Under the pieces are notes generated by a model, which saw nothing but the letters and a program-made list of their open reading frames with translations, was not told the DNA's origin and made no database searches. Positions 43,014-51,869 of a stretch of 64,000 nucleotides of DNA are shown here, piece by piece. Position numbers and translations under genes: made by a program. This DNA is from Microvirga alba (lineage in GTDB: Bacteria; Pseudomonadota; Alphaproteobacteria; Rhizobiales; Beijerinckiaceae). The stretch is taken from the NCBI RefSeq assembly GCF_015694465.1, contig NZ_JADQDO010000006.1, forward strand, positions 124,001-188,000, given 5' to 3'. The stretch's first letter is position 1, and the number at the start of each line of letters is the position of its first letter.

Positions 43014-45202
43014 CGCCGGCGGCCAATCCGGACATTCCCGCCGGGTCAGACTTTCCTCTTCCTGTCGCGGTGCAGTCCGTTCGGCAAGCGCGCAGCCTGC
43101 AATGGCTTTCGTACCCGCTCGCCTACACGATCGGTACGACCGTCGCGAGCTTCATGAGTCTCGGGACATCCTTGTTGGCACCGTCCCTGCTCGGGCCGGC
43201 GGCATTTGGATCCTTCGCTCTTCTGACGAGCCTCTTTCAATACGCCAGCAAGTTCGATCTGGGGCTTTCGCAACTCGCGGACCGGAACTTGACGACCGGG
43301 GGCGCGTCTTCGGTCGAGCATGGCGCGGAGATCCTGCGCGCCAATTGGATCATCGGCGGCTTTGTCCTGCTGGTCATGGTACCTATCGCCGCGTTTGGAG
43401 CCTTCATCAGCGGTCGGCTTTCCCCCTTTGAAACGGCGCTCGCGATTGCAGGCGGCGCCCTCGGGATGATCGCCAATGCGCCGGTGACCATCTTCAGGGC
43501 CAGCGGACAGGTCTGGGAATTCAGCGCCGTCGCGTTGACGTTGCAGGCCGGCATGACCGTTCCTCGCCTTGCCGGACTGGTTTTCGCGGGCATTACGGGC
43601 TGCTTTGCCGTTCTGGTGCTATGGTATGGCGTCCTCGCCATGTGTTTCGCTCGCGCCGGACTGCCTTCCTCCCGGCGGCGAGCGTCAATTTGGCCCCTGC
43701 TGCGGACGGCGCTTCCGCTGTTCGTCTTCAACGCGCTGTGGTTGGTTTATTTAACCGCCAACCGCTGGATCGCGGCGGCATTGTCCACTCCCGACGAGCT
43801 CGGTCTCTTTGCGTTCGGCGCCAACCTCGCTCTCGTAGGCCTGGGCATTCTTTCCACGATTGCGCAGGTTCACTATCCAAAGCTGCTTGCCAGGATCGCA
43901 CGCCAATCTCCAGGCGCATGTTCCGGGCTCGTGGAACGGCAGTCCCTCTTTCTCGGGATCGCTCTGGCGAGCATCGCGCTCTTGGCGATGTTCACGGCGC
44001 ATCCTCTCATCCTGCGGTTATTCCCCCAGTTTGAAGGAGCGGCGGTCTCCACCATCGCGCTCGCCATTTCCTGCATTTCGCTTGGATTGATCACGTGGAT
44101 CATTCCAATGGTCATCGCTTTGTCTCCAACTCCAAAACGGGACGCGGCACTGATCTTCGCCCCCGGCTTTCTGATCCTGATCGGCGCGATGGCTTTGGGG
44201 GATCATGTTGCCGGCATCGCCGGTCAAGCCTGGGGCTGCGTGGCGGCCGGACTCGTTCTTCTCGCCTGCCTGCTGGCGCGCATGTATCTGCTCGGCATCG
44301 TCACCGGTCGTTCCGCCCTTCGCATCTATGCGGTTCAGATCGCGCTTGTGTGCGGATTGTCAGCGCTTGCCCTCAGCTCGTCCTCTCCAAGGGACGTCAT
44401 GGCCGCGATTTACACTAGGAGCGCAGACGCCGTTCCTCCTCCCGGATGGAGATTAGCTTTTGAGGACAGTTTCAGCAGTTTGCAGCTCCGGCACGCAGGC
44501 TCAGGAGTATGGGACGCGCAATATCCTTGGGGTGGACGGACAAATCCTTCGAACGGGGAACTGCAATACTACGTCGATCCGCGTCCGGGCGCAGACACCG
44601 AGGAAGTTCGCCAACTGAATCCCTTCTCGATCGAAAGCGCCTCTCTCGTCATTCGTGCGCGTCCCTTCGCGCGCACATCGTCGACCGGCATGCGCTATGC
44701 CTCAGGTCTCTTGAGTTCCGCTCGAAGCTTTTCCTTCACCTATGGATACGCGGAAATACGCGCGCGCGTCCCGCAAGGAAGGGGTCTGTGGAGTGCATTC
44801 TGGCTCGCGCCGACGGACCAAAGCTGGCCGCCGGAAATCGATATCATGGAAGTGCTCGGGCATGACACGCGCGCCAATTTCGTGACCGCGCATACGAGGC
44901 GCTTCCTGAGAGCATCGATGTCGCAGTTCCGGATACCGACACCCGATTTATCGGCGGCCTTTCATACCTACGCAGTCAAATGGACCGCGGAGGAACTCGT
45001 TTGGTATTTCGATGGACGCTCCGTCACCAGGATGCCGACGCCCTCCGACATGCATCGGCCGATGTACATGATCGTCAACCTCGCGGTCGGTGGTTCGTGG
45101 CCGGGCGTTCCGGATTCCTCGACCCGCTTTCCAGCGGATCTTCGCGTCGATCGCATCCGTGTCTTTCTGCCGCCGGACGCATCACCGGCTGCGGAGCATT
45201 GA
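43010..45202 (+). CDS. Wzx-type flippase fused to a GH16 glycanase domain
   Basis: The 730-residue protein joins two modules in one frame. Residues about 30-460 are a polysaccharide flippase (MOP/Wzx) with roughly 13 hydrophobic helices, from SYPLAYTIGTTVASF to YAVQIALVCGLSALALS. Residues about 480-725 are a glycoside hydrolase family 16 domain: WRLAFEDSF opening, GYAEIRARVPQGRGLWSAFW, and the catalytic PPEIDIMEVLG with E609, D611 and E614, ending MIVNLAVGGSW and VDRIRVF. An odd helix number would put GH16 in the periplasm. The stop is directly followed by the deacetylase start. An in-frame ATG at 44399 could allow a separate GH16 start, but that product would lack export signals. Confidence 0.9.
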   Translation: MTPAANPDIPAGSDFPLPVAVQSVRQARSLQWLSYPLAYTIGTTVASFMSLGTSLLAPSLLGPAAFGSFALLTSLFQYASKFDLGLSQLADRNLTTGGASSVEHGAEILRANWIIGGFVLLVMVPIAAFGAFISGRLSPFETALAIAGGALGMIANAPVTIFRASGQVWEFSAVALTLQAGMTVPRLAGLVFAGITGCFAVLVLWYGVLAMCFARAGLPSSRRRASIWPLLRTALPLFVFNALWLVYLTANRWIAAALSTPDELGLFAFGANLALVGLGILSTIAQVHYPKLLARIARQSPGACSGLVERQSLFLGIALASIALLAMFTAHPLILRLFPQFEGAAVSTIALAISCISLGLITWIIPMVIALSPTPKRDAALIFAPGFLILIGAMALGDHVAGIAGQAWGCVAAGLVLLACLLARMYLLGIVTGRSALRIYAVQIALVCGLSALALSSSSPRDVMAAIYTRSADAVPPPGWRLAFEDSFSSLQLRHAGSGVWDAQYPWGGRTNPSNGELQYYVDPRPGADTEEVRQLNPFSIESASLVIRARPFARTSSTGMRYASGLLSSARSFSFTYGYAEIRARVPQGRGLWSAFWLAPTDQSWPPEIDIMEVLGHDTRANFVTAHTRRFLRASMSQFRIPTPDLSAAFHTYAVKWTAEELVWYFDGRSVTRMPTPSDMHRPMYMIVNLAVGGSWPGVPDSSTRFPADLRVDRIRVFLPPDASPAAEH

Positions 45203-46270
45203 ATGGGCGCGGGCATGTCATCCTGGAGGCACCGCCTTTTCGCGACCGGTCTTTCCGCCATCTCGGCGACACGCGCCGATCAATGGCTTCGCCCTCTTGC
45301 CATGGGTTCCGGCGTGATCCTGATGTTTCACCATGTCAGGCCCTGGCATGACCGCCCCTTCGCGCCCAATCGCTTTCTGGAAATCACTCCGGAGTTTCTG
45401 GACGCGACCGTCACGTTCTTGAAGCGAGAGGGATTCGACATCATTCCCATGGATGATGTGCCGGACCGGCTCCGATCAACGCGCTCCCACAAGCCTTTCG
45501 CGGTCCTGACATTCGATGACGGCTATCGTGACAATCTCGCATATGCATGGCCTGTCTTGAAAAGGCTGCAGGTCCCCTGGACGCTGTTTGTCGTGAACGA
45601 TTTCGCAAACGGCCGCGGGCGTCTGTGGTGGCTCGAACTCGAAATGGCCATCAGGCAGTTGGACCGCGTCGAGGTCACGCTCGGAAACGAGAGGCTTATC
45701 TTCGTAACCAAAACGACGGCTCAGAAGTACGTCGCTTTCGACACCCTCCACCGGCGCCTCAAGGCAGGGCCGGAGGAGCAGCTGCGGGCGATGATCGCCG
45801 AACTCTCAGAACGCGTCGGGATCGATCCGGAGCGTCTCGTGCAGAATCTCTGCGCCAATTGGGACGAGCTCGCGGGGCTCGCGAACGATCCGGATGTCAC
45901 GATTGGATCACATACGCTGACGCATCCGATCATGGCTCGCCATGAGAGTTCGGTCGCCGCGTCTGAAATCCTGGAAAGCAAAGCCGCCATCGCGAAGCGG
46001 CTCGGACGGCCGGTCCGGCACATCGCCTACCCTCATGGAGATCCGGGCTCTGCTGGTTCGCGCGAGTTCTCCCTCGCTCGGCAGAGCGGCTACGAGACGG
46101 CGGTCACGACCCGCCCAGGGCACCTTTTCGCCAGGCATTCGGATCTGCTGACCGCCCTGCCACGCCTATCCATCAATGGCCTCCACCAGAACGAGGCCGC
46201 CTTGCGGGCGCTCCTCTCGGGGGTGCCGTTCATGATGCTGAGGATGATCGGGCGCGGTGCGGGTGCTTAG
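45203..46270 (+). CDS. Polysaccharide deacetylase family protein
   Basis: The 355-residue NodB-homology protein starts at ATG 45203, immediately after the flippase-GH16 stop. Motif 1 is FAVLTFDDGYRDN at about residues 98-110 and motif 2 is TIGSHTLTHPIMARH (His pair for metal). HIAYPHGDPGS is the later substrate-groove motif. The enzyme would deacetylate N- or O-acetylated sugars of the EPS. The N-terminal stretch has no strong signal peptide, which is odd for a periplasmic enzyme, so it may act on the cytoplasmic side or be exported another way. It is the last gene of the EPS run. Confidence 0.9.
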   Translation: MGAGMSSWRHRLFATGLSAISATRADQWLRPLAMGSGVILMFHHVRPWHDRPFAPNRFLEITPEFLDATVTFLKREGFDIIPMDDVPDRLRSTRSHKPFAVLTFDDGYRDNLAYAWPVLKRLQVPWTLFVVNDFANGRGRLWWLELEMAIRQLDRVEVTLGNERLIFVTKTTAQKYVAFDTLHRRLKAGPEEQLRAMIAELSERVGIDPERLVQNLCANWDELAGLANDPDVTIGSHTLTHPIMARHESSVAASEILESKAAIAKRLGRPVRHIAYPHGDPGSAGSREFSLARQSGYETAVTTRPGHLFARHSDLLTALPRLSINGLHQNEAALRALLSGVPFMMLRMIGRGAGA

Positions 46271-46460
46271 CTCTCATTTCTCGGAGCGCCGATAACACCG
46301 GAAATCGGGCGGTGCGTCTCCCGATCGGCGGCAGACGAAAACACTTGCGGCCGCTGCCATTCGCTTTATTGTTTCGTGATCGTGCGGAAGACAGCAATCT
46401 TTTGGCTGCGAAATGGGCGAGCATTCGCCTCATGGAGTTTGAGCCGATAGGAGATTGGCT

Positions 46461-46694
46461 TTGATCATATTGCTTTGGGCTATTCTTGTCGGCGGAGCTG
46501 CCACTTTCGCGTTGCTGTGGCCATATGGGATTATTGTCGCGCTGGTCGGCGCGCCCTTCGGCGCAAGCTCCCTTGCCGGCCTGACGGCGTTGTATCTGAG
46601 CCGTCGGGGAACCCATCAGAAGTTTGGACATAACGCTTCTGCCAAGAAGAACCTGGGCCGGATCGTCGAAGTGCGGACAGATCTGACGCGTTAA
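46461..46694 (+). CDS. Small membrane protein, unknown function
   Basis: A 77-residue product results from TTG 46461, chosen because ATAGGAG lies at the right distance; an upstream TTG at 46455 would leave the site one base away. The N-terminal half has two hydrophobic helices (IILLWAILVGGAATFALLWPYG and IIVALVGAPFGASSLAGLTALYL); the rest is a basic tail ending RIVEVRTDLTR. I do not recognise a family. It lies between the EPS operon and the convergent GH16-RTX gene, 185 bp after the deacetylase. Confidence 0.62.
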   Translation: MIILLWAILVGGAATFALLWPYGIIVALVGAPFGASSLAGLTALYLSRRGTHQKFGHNASAKKNLGRIVEVRTDLTR

Positions 46695-46782
46695 TGCGCT
46701 TCCTCCGCCGGTCACCATCGACCGCGAGAAACCTCCTTATAGACTTTCTCGTGATTATTCGTCCCGGCGCCGGGATATGTCG

Positions 46783-48297
46783 CTACGCCCAGAAATAGTC
46801 CGCGTTCGCATGCAACTGGTTCGTGGTGACCTTGTCGAGCGTCGTGATCGTCGAAACAGTACCGGTTGCAGACCTGGCTTTGACGATCGTGTCGCCTGAT
46901 CCGTTATCGCTAAACGACAGACGGCCATCCGCGACGGGGTTCTCTCCCTGATAGTCGGCCAACAGCCCCCTCAGATCGAGAACATCGACACCGACCGTGA
47001 AGTCCGTGACATGGCCGGCACGGACCGGCGCATTTTTGAAAACGAACTGATCGCTTCCCGGTCCACCTGCGAGAACATCGGCGTATCGACCTGCGAAGAG
47101 AATGTCGTTGCCAGCACCGCCAGAGAGAGTGTTGTCTCCGACTCCATTCGATGTGATCCGGTTGTTCAGCTCGTTGCCGATGCCCGCTTGATCGCCCTTT
47201 CCTGTCAGGATCAGATTTTCGACGTGGGCGGTCAGCTTGTACGATGCGAGATCGGTTCGAACCGTATCGATCCCACCGTTGGCGCTTTCGACGACCTTAT
47301 CGCCGCGGCTCTCGACAATGTAGGTATCGTCGCCACCCAAGCCTTTCATGGTGTCGCGACCTTCCTTGCCGTCGATCCTGTTGTGACCCGAAGTGCCCTT
47401 GAGGTTGTCCCATCCATACGTGCCGTTGATGGTCTTCTTCGACGCGGCGCTTGCCGGAAGGCTGAAGAGCTTCTGACCTGTCGGGATTGGCGCCGGGATC
47501 AGGACCGGACCCGACTGCGTCGGCGCAGCTTCTCCCTCCTTGTACGCGCGGATGTAGTCGATTTCGAGCGTCGCCGGGAAGTTTGTGCTGTTGTCCGGAG
47601 CGCCAGGCCAGGATCCGCCAACAGCCAGATTGGCCAGCATGTACATGGGCTTATCCAAGCCGACGGGCGTCGCGGTCTCGTGCACGTTCTGCCCGTCGTA
47701 GTACCAGGTGATCTTGTCTCTTTCCCAGTCCACGCCGTAGGTGTGGAACCCGGTGGTCATGCCCTGCACGGTGGCCGACTTGTTATCCATCTTGTGACCG
47801 TTTGAATCGTAGTGAACTGTGGTCTCAAGCGTGTTCGGCGCGCTTCCGATGACCTCCATCACGTCGATCTCGGGTGGCCAGGACTGATCCGTCGGCAGAA
47901 GCCAGAAGGCCGGCCACAACCCCTGCCCTGCCGGAAGCTTCGCCCTCATCTCGAAATAGCCATAGGTTTGACTGAACGAGTGGAAGGTTGTGATCATGCC
48001 GGATGTGTAGTCGTAACCATTGATATACGACTTCGCCGCGGCGGATGTCGGCGCGGCCGTGATGTTCATGATACCATTGTTGGCAGAATAGGTGCCGAGG
48101 CCTGCAGTCGGCGCGTAATTGGCATTGATGTACCACTGCAGCTCGCCGTTGCCTTCATTCGTACCGCCATTCGCAACGGTCCAGGGATACCCGGTGTCCC
48201 ATGTACCGGCCTTGCCATTCCAGTAGCTGAAGACGTTGAAATTCTCATCGAACGTCAAGATCGCCGTTTCTGAAAGCTTATTCGGATTGATAGACAT
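46783..48297 (-). CDS. Secreted GH16 glycanase with RTX-type calcium-binding repeats (ExsH-like)
   Basis: The protein is 504 residues from ATG 48297 (a second ATG four codons upstream at 48309 is possible). The GH16 domain fills about 1-265: GYFEMRAKLPAGQGLWPAFW and PPEIDVMEVIG, with catalytic Glu, Asp and Glu at about 143-148. The C-terminal part has nonapeptide-like RTX units (GGDDTYIVES, LSGGAGNDILFAGRYADVLAGG, GSDQFVFKN) and a hydrophobic C-terminus (NADYFWA) with no Sec signal, the layout of type I secretion substrates. ExsH of Sinorhizobium cleaves succinoglycan. The GH16 domain is close to that of the flippase fusion, pointing to the same polymer. Confidence 0.92.
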   Translation of the reverse strand: MSINPNKLSETAILTFDENFNVFSYWNGKAGTWDTGYPWTVANGGTNEGNGELQWYINANYAPTAGLGTYSANNGIMNITAAPTSAAAKSYINGYDYTSGMITTFHSFSQTYGYFEMRAKLPAGQGLWPAFWLLPTDQSWPPEIDVMEVIGSAPNTLETTVHYDSNGHKMDNKSATVQGMTTGFHTYGVDWERDKITWYYDGQNVHETATPVGLDKPMYMLANLAVGGSWPGAPDNSTNFPATLEIDYIRAYKEGEAAPTQSGPVLIPAPIPTGQKLFSLPASAASKKTINGTYGWDNLKGTSGHNRIDGKEGRDTMKGLGGDDTYIVESRGDKVVESANGGIDTVRTDLASYKLTAHVENLILTGKGDQAGIGNELNNRITSNGVGDNTLSGGAGNDILFAGRYADVLAGGPGSDQFVFKNAPVRAGHVTDFTVGVDVLDLRGLLADYQGENPVADGRLSFSDNGSGDTIVKARSATGTVSTITTLDKVTTNQLHANADYFWA

Positions 48298-48309
48298 AAA
48301 TGATCTCAC

Positions 48310-48999
48310 ATTGATAAAATAAAATTCTTAAATTTATTTATTTCCCTTTGGGAAAGCCTTGCCATTGGGAAAATACGCCGCATACTTTCGACTTAATTCT
48401 CCATTTGGCGAGACAACACATGGCAACAATATGACGATAAGTAAAATTATACTTCTCGGCTTGCTTCACCTGATCGAGACATCATCTGCAAACAATAGAC
48501 AACAATGCCCTTTCAGCTCAATGATTTAATCTCTTTTGTCTGATCCACGACGCGCGAATAAAAACCTTGGCCATGACCGGCACGGCATCAAAATCGAGAC
48601 CTCAATGAGAAGAAAATACCCACGCGCGAAAGCGCAAAAGGCGACACCTTCACGTCGCCAAGCTTGTAGAGCGGGATTGGAATCGAAGGGACGACACGTG
48701 ACAAAAATCCATTAATCTGGATTATAGTTTTATAATATAATATTTTTTCTTATTTTTTCACACAAATGGTGCCCTTCAAGCGTCCATCTCGAAACCAGAG
48801 CCAAGTTCTAATCACACCGAATACTTGGATTTTTCTGTCACACCTCGTGAAGCAGATCAGTCCACGGTCCACCGTCAATCCGAACTCCGGGAGTCTCTAC
48901 GCCGACGCCGGCAACGAGCGATAAGACGGCAAGGAAGGCACGGCGCGCGGTGGACCTCAACTCTGGCGCGGGCCCGCGACGACATCGACGAAAAGCGCT
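48310..48999. other. Long AT-rich gap between the GH16-RTX gene and terC
   Basis: The first 500 bp are AT-rich, with TTATAGTTTTATAATATAATATTTTTTC near 48723-48750, contrasting with flanking genes. The last 180 bp return to high GC with no convincing gene; the 103-codon frame at 48825 runs into the terC 3' end and has a shadow-like translation. No RNA gene was recognised. Confidence 0.5.
48341..48355. promoter_or_regulatory. Interrupted palindrome upstream of the GH16-RTX gene
   Basis: TTTCCC-TTT-GGGAAA, 44 bp upstream of the GH16-RTX start, followed by another TTGGGAAAA half-site at 48376-48384. It lies in an AT-rich region and is a candidate operator or overlaps the promoter. Confidence 0.35.
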
Positions 49000-49734
49000 C
49001 TAGCGTTTCGCGTTGGCCCGCCTTCGCAGCATGTTCAACCCTTCGACCAGAGCGGAGAACGCCATGGCCGTGTAAATATAACCCTTTGGCACATGCGCGC
49101 CGAAACCTTCCGCGATCAGCGTCATCCCGATCATGAGCAGGAAGCCCAGCGCCAGCATCACGACGGTGGGGTTAGCTTGAAGGAAGCGCGCCACCGGGTT
49201 GGCCGCCAGGAGCATGACTGTCACGGCAACAATCACAGCCACGACCATGATCGGCACATGATCCGTCATGCCGACGGCCGTGATGATGCTGTCGATGGAG
49301 AACACCAGATCGAGCATGAGGATCTGGCCAACCGCCGCGCCGAACCCGAGCGTCGCGCGCCCGCTGTCAAAGAGATCGGGCCCCGGATCAGGATCGACGT
49401 TGTGGTGAATTTCCTTCGTCGCCTTCCAGACAAGGAAGAGGCCGCCCGCAATGAGGATCAGATCCCGCCACGAAAAACCATGCCCAAAGGCAGTGAACAG
49501 TGGCTCGGTCAATCGCACGATAATGGCGATCGTGCCGAGGAGCCCGAGGCGCATGATCAGCGCCAGGCCGATGCCGATGCGACGCGCCTTGGTCTGTTGG
49601 TTCGCGGGCAGTTTGTTGGTGAGGATCGAGATGAAGATGAGATTGTCGATCCCGAGCACGACCTCCATGACGATCAAGGTCGCCAGGGCTGCCCATGCAG
49701 CAGGGTCTGCCGCCAGTGCGGTGATCTGGTCCAT
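49000..49734 (-). CDS. TerC family integral membrane protein
   Basis: The 244-residue protein has about seven hydrophobic helices and the TerC signatures: [19 protein letters not shown] near residues 26-44 with the conserved Asp/Asn, [22 protein letters not shown], and the second acidic site [19 protein letters not shown]. TerC proteins of the YceF/YkoY group are linked to metal (Mn2+) export or membrane-protein metalation. No yybP-ykoY riboswitch could be recognised in the 128 bp upstream. The neighbours are unrelated. Confidence 0.92.
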   Translation of the reverse strand: MDQITALAADPAAWAALATLIVMEVVLGIDNLIFISILTNKLPANQQTKARRIGIGLALIMRLGLLGTIAIIVRLTEPLFTAFGHGFSWRDLILIAGGLFLVWKATKEIHHNVDPDPGPDLFDSGRATLGFGAAVGQILMLDLVFSIDSIITAVGMTDHVPIMVVAVIVAVTVMLLAANPVARFLQANPTVVMLALGFLLMIGMTLIAEGFGAHVPKGYIYTAMAFSALVEGLNMLRRRANAKR

Positions 49735-49916
49735 TTGGCCGCCCTTATCGATCCGTTCCGCCGGCTTGTTTGCAGATCCTTTTTAAGCGAGGGCCAAGGC
49801 CTGGGCAAACGCCCCCGCCCCTCTCTTCGGTCTTAATTTGACGGGGCGTTCGCCCGGCCGCTTTAGCAGGCACATGCACTCAAAAAGAGCACCTGTTGCT
49901 CGCCTGCCCGTCGTGA

Positions 49917-49935
49917 AACCAATTGCAAATTGGTT
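49917..49935. promoter_or_regulatory. Candidate operator 1 of the FCD regulator
   Basis: A perfect inverted repeat AACCAATT-GCA-AATTGGTT (49917-49935), about 100 bp upstream of the regulator ATG. It shares the ACCAAT half-site with a second repeat at 50002-50019. Two related sites upstream of a GntR/FCD gene suggest autoregulation and control of the downstream importer operon. Confidence 0.5.
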
Positions 49936-50001
49936 CGCTCTCGGTCTAGCTTAGTTTCACAAAGCCGATCATTTCGGCAACAATCAGCAAGTTGGGGCGG
50001 C

Positions 50002-50019
50002 ACCAATGGCAACATTGGT
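50002..50019. promoter_or_regulatory. Candidate operator 2 of the FCD regulator
   Basis: ACCAAT (50002-50007) and ATTGGT (50014-50019) with a 6-base spacer, only 18 bp before the ATG at 50038. Same half-site as the repeat at 49917-49935; binding here would block transcription or the leader. Confidence 0.45.
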
Positions 50020-50037
50020 TCACACCAGGAAACCTGA

Positions 50038-50811
50038 ATGATCGACGCCGAAACCCCTTCGGACAGCTCCGATTTTGCGCTCAGGCAGCTGCGCGCCCTT
50101 TTGGACGACCGATCGGCGGGCGAGGACAAGCAGTTGCTGCCGGAGCGCGCCCTCGCGCACCACCTTGGAGTGGGGAGACGGACCCTGAGGCGGGCGCTGG
50201 ACGTGCTCGAAGCGGAGGGCAGGATCTGGCGGCATCAAGGCAAAGGCACCTTCCTCGGACCACGCCCGCTGCGAGCGGAAACGAGCGTGGAGGAGCTTTC
50301 CAGCCGGACCAACCCACTCGAAGTGATGGAAGCGCGTATCGGAATCGAGCCACTGCTGGCGCGGTTGGCTGCGTTACGCGCTTCGAACGGCGACATCGAG
50401 CGCCTGGAGCATCTTGCGCGCAAGACCGGAACATCCGCCGCGACGGATACTGACAACCGCGAACTCTGGGACGGGGCTTTTCACCGGGCCATTGCCGAAG
50501 CGGCGAACAACAGCCTGCTCTTCGCCTTTATCGACGTGATCAACCAGATCAGACAGGACCCGACCTGGCGGCGGCTGCGCGAACAGGCACGCTCCCCCGC
50601 GGGGCAGCAGACTTACGTCCATTACCATCACCAGATCGTCGCGGCGATTGCGGCTCGCGATGGCAGCGCGGCCGAACAGGCGATGCGGGAGCATCTGGAG
50701 GCGGTTCGCGAGAGCCTGGTCAAGATCATGACGAGACCTGCGACGGACAACCAAGACCTTCGAACCGCAAATGGGCAACACTCAGATGACCAAGGAAGAC
50801 CTGCGGCATGA
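50038..50811 (+). CDS. GntR family regulator, FadR/FCD subfamily
   Basis: The 257-residue protein has an N-terminal winged HTH (about 15-75: LLPERALAHHLGVGRRTLRRALDVLE, then GRIWRHQGKGTFLG) and a C-terminal FCD domain (about 90-240) with the metal/ligand residues in ARIGIEPLLARLAA, AFHRAIAEAANN and YVHYHHQIVAAIAARDG. FCD regulators sense small organic acids or amino acids and usually control the adjacent catabolic or transport operon. Its stop overlaps the start of the ABC ATPase gene (ATGA at 50808), making it the first gene of the importer operon. Confidence 0.92.
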   Translation: MIDAETPSDSSDFALRQLRALLDDRSAGEDKQLLPERALAHHLGVGRRTLRRALDVLEAEGRIWRHQGKGTFLGPRPLRAETSVEELSSRTNPLEVMEARIGIEPLLARLAALRASNGDIERLEHLARKTGTSAATDTDNRELWDGAFHRAIAEAANNSLLFAFIDVINQIRQDPTWRRLREQARSPAGQQTYVHYHHQIVAAIAARDGSAAEQAMREHLEAVRESLVKIMTRPATDNQDLRTANGQHSDDQGRPAA

Positions 50812-51869
50812 TCAATGAAGCTGCCCTCCGGTCGAGAGAGACCGACCTCGCGGTCGATCCGCTCGCATCACCCGCATCGGAACCGCTTCTGCGCGTGGAA
50901 AACCTCTCGATCCGCTTTGATGGCGCGCCGAAGGGGATCAACGTCGTCGATGACGTGTCGTTCTCACTCGCCAAGGGCAAAACCCTGTGCATCGTGGGTG
51001 AATCCGGCTGCGGCAAGAGCGTGACGGCCCTTGCCCTCATGGGGCTCCTGCCGACCCCTCCGGCGCGGATTGTCCAAGGGACGGCTCATTTCGAGGGCAA
51101 AGACCTCCTCGGCCTGACCGAGCGTGAACGGGCCGATCTGCGTGGCAACTCGACGGCGATGATTTTTCAGGAGCCGATGACATCGCTCAACCCGGCTTTT
51201 ACCGTCGGCGACCAGATCGCGGAGGGCATTCTCCGGCATCGCAAGGTCTCGAAGACGGAAGCGTGGGAGCGAGCGCTCGAGATGCTTCGCCGGGTCCGCA
51301 TTCCCGCGCCGGAGAAGCGCCTTCGCGCCTATCCGCATGAGCTTTCCGGCGGCATGCGTCAGCGGGTGATGATCGCCATGGCGCTCGCCAACGACCCGCA
51401 ACTTCTCATCGCCGACGAGCCGACGACCGCGCTCGACGTGACGATCCAGGCACAGATCATCTCTCTCATCCGCCGTCTGCAGGAAGAGAGCGGCATGTCG
51501 ATGATCCTGATCACCCATGATCTCGGCGTCGTCGCGGAAATCGCCGACGAAGTGGTGGTGATGTATGCGGGCCGCGTCGTCGAATCCGGCTCTGTCGAGG
51601 CGATCTTTGAGGATCCGCAGCATCCCTACACCATCGGCCTCATGGGTTCTGTCCCTTCGCTTGGCCGCCGGCAGGGCCGGCTCGCGACGATCCGCGGCTC
51701 CGTGCCACCCGCCGAATTGATGCCGAAGGGATGCCGTTTCACGCCTCGCTGCCCCTTTGCGGAAAGTCGCTGCGCGACCGAGCCGCCGCCGCTCGTGGAG
51801 GCCACGCCGAAGCATCACGTGCGCTGCTGGTATGCGCCGCTTGAACAACACCGTGGAGCGGTTTCATGA
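50808..51869 (+). CDS. Peptide/oligopeptide ABC transporter ATP-binding protein (DppD/GsiA type)
   Basis: The 353-residue ATPase has Walker [18 protein letters not shown]-loop [12 protein letters not shown], signature LSGGMRQR, Walker [13 protein letters not shown] and the H-loop at LITHDLG. The C-terminal oligopeptide-transporter extension has the cysteine-containing [20 protein letters not shown] and CWYAP, which in this family can bind a 4Fe-4S cluster. It pairs with the next ATPase and works with the permeases at 54550-56363. Overlaps of 4 bp on both sides (ATGA) show tight coupling. Confidence 0.93.
   Translation: MINEAALRSRETDLAVDPLASPASEPLLRVENLSIRFDGAPKGINVVDDVSFSLAKGKTLCIVGESGCGKSVTALALMGLLPTPPARIVQGTAHFEGKDLLGLTERERADLRGNSTAMIFQEPMTSLNPAFTVGDQIAEGILRHRKVSKTEAWERALEMLRRVRIPAPEKRLRAYPHELSGGMRQRVMIAMALANDPQLLIADEPTTALDVTIQAQIISLIRRLQEESGMSMILITHDLGVVAEIADEVVVMYAGRVVESGSVEAIFEDPQHPYTIGLMGSVPSLGRRQGRLATIRGSVPPAELMPKGCRFTPRCPFAESRCATEPPPLVEATPKHHVRCWYAPLEQHRGAVS

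Noticed and set aside
48825..49136. 103-codon plus-strand frame before terC
   Set aside because: It runs into the terC 3' end on the other strand, has Arg-rich non-protein-like translation and no ribosome site.
49735..49862. yybP-ykoY manganese riboswitch upstream of terC
   Set aside because: TerC genes can carry it, but the conserved loop sequences were not found in the leader.
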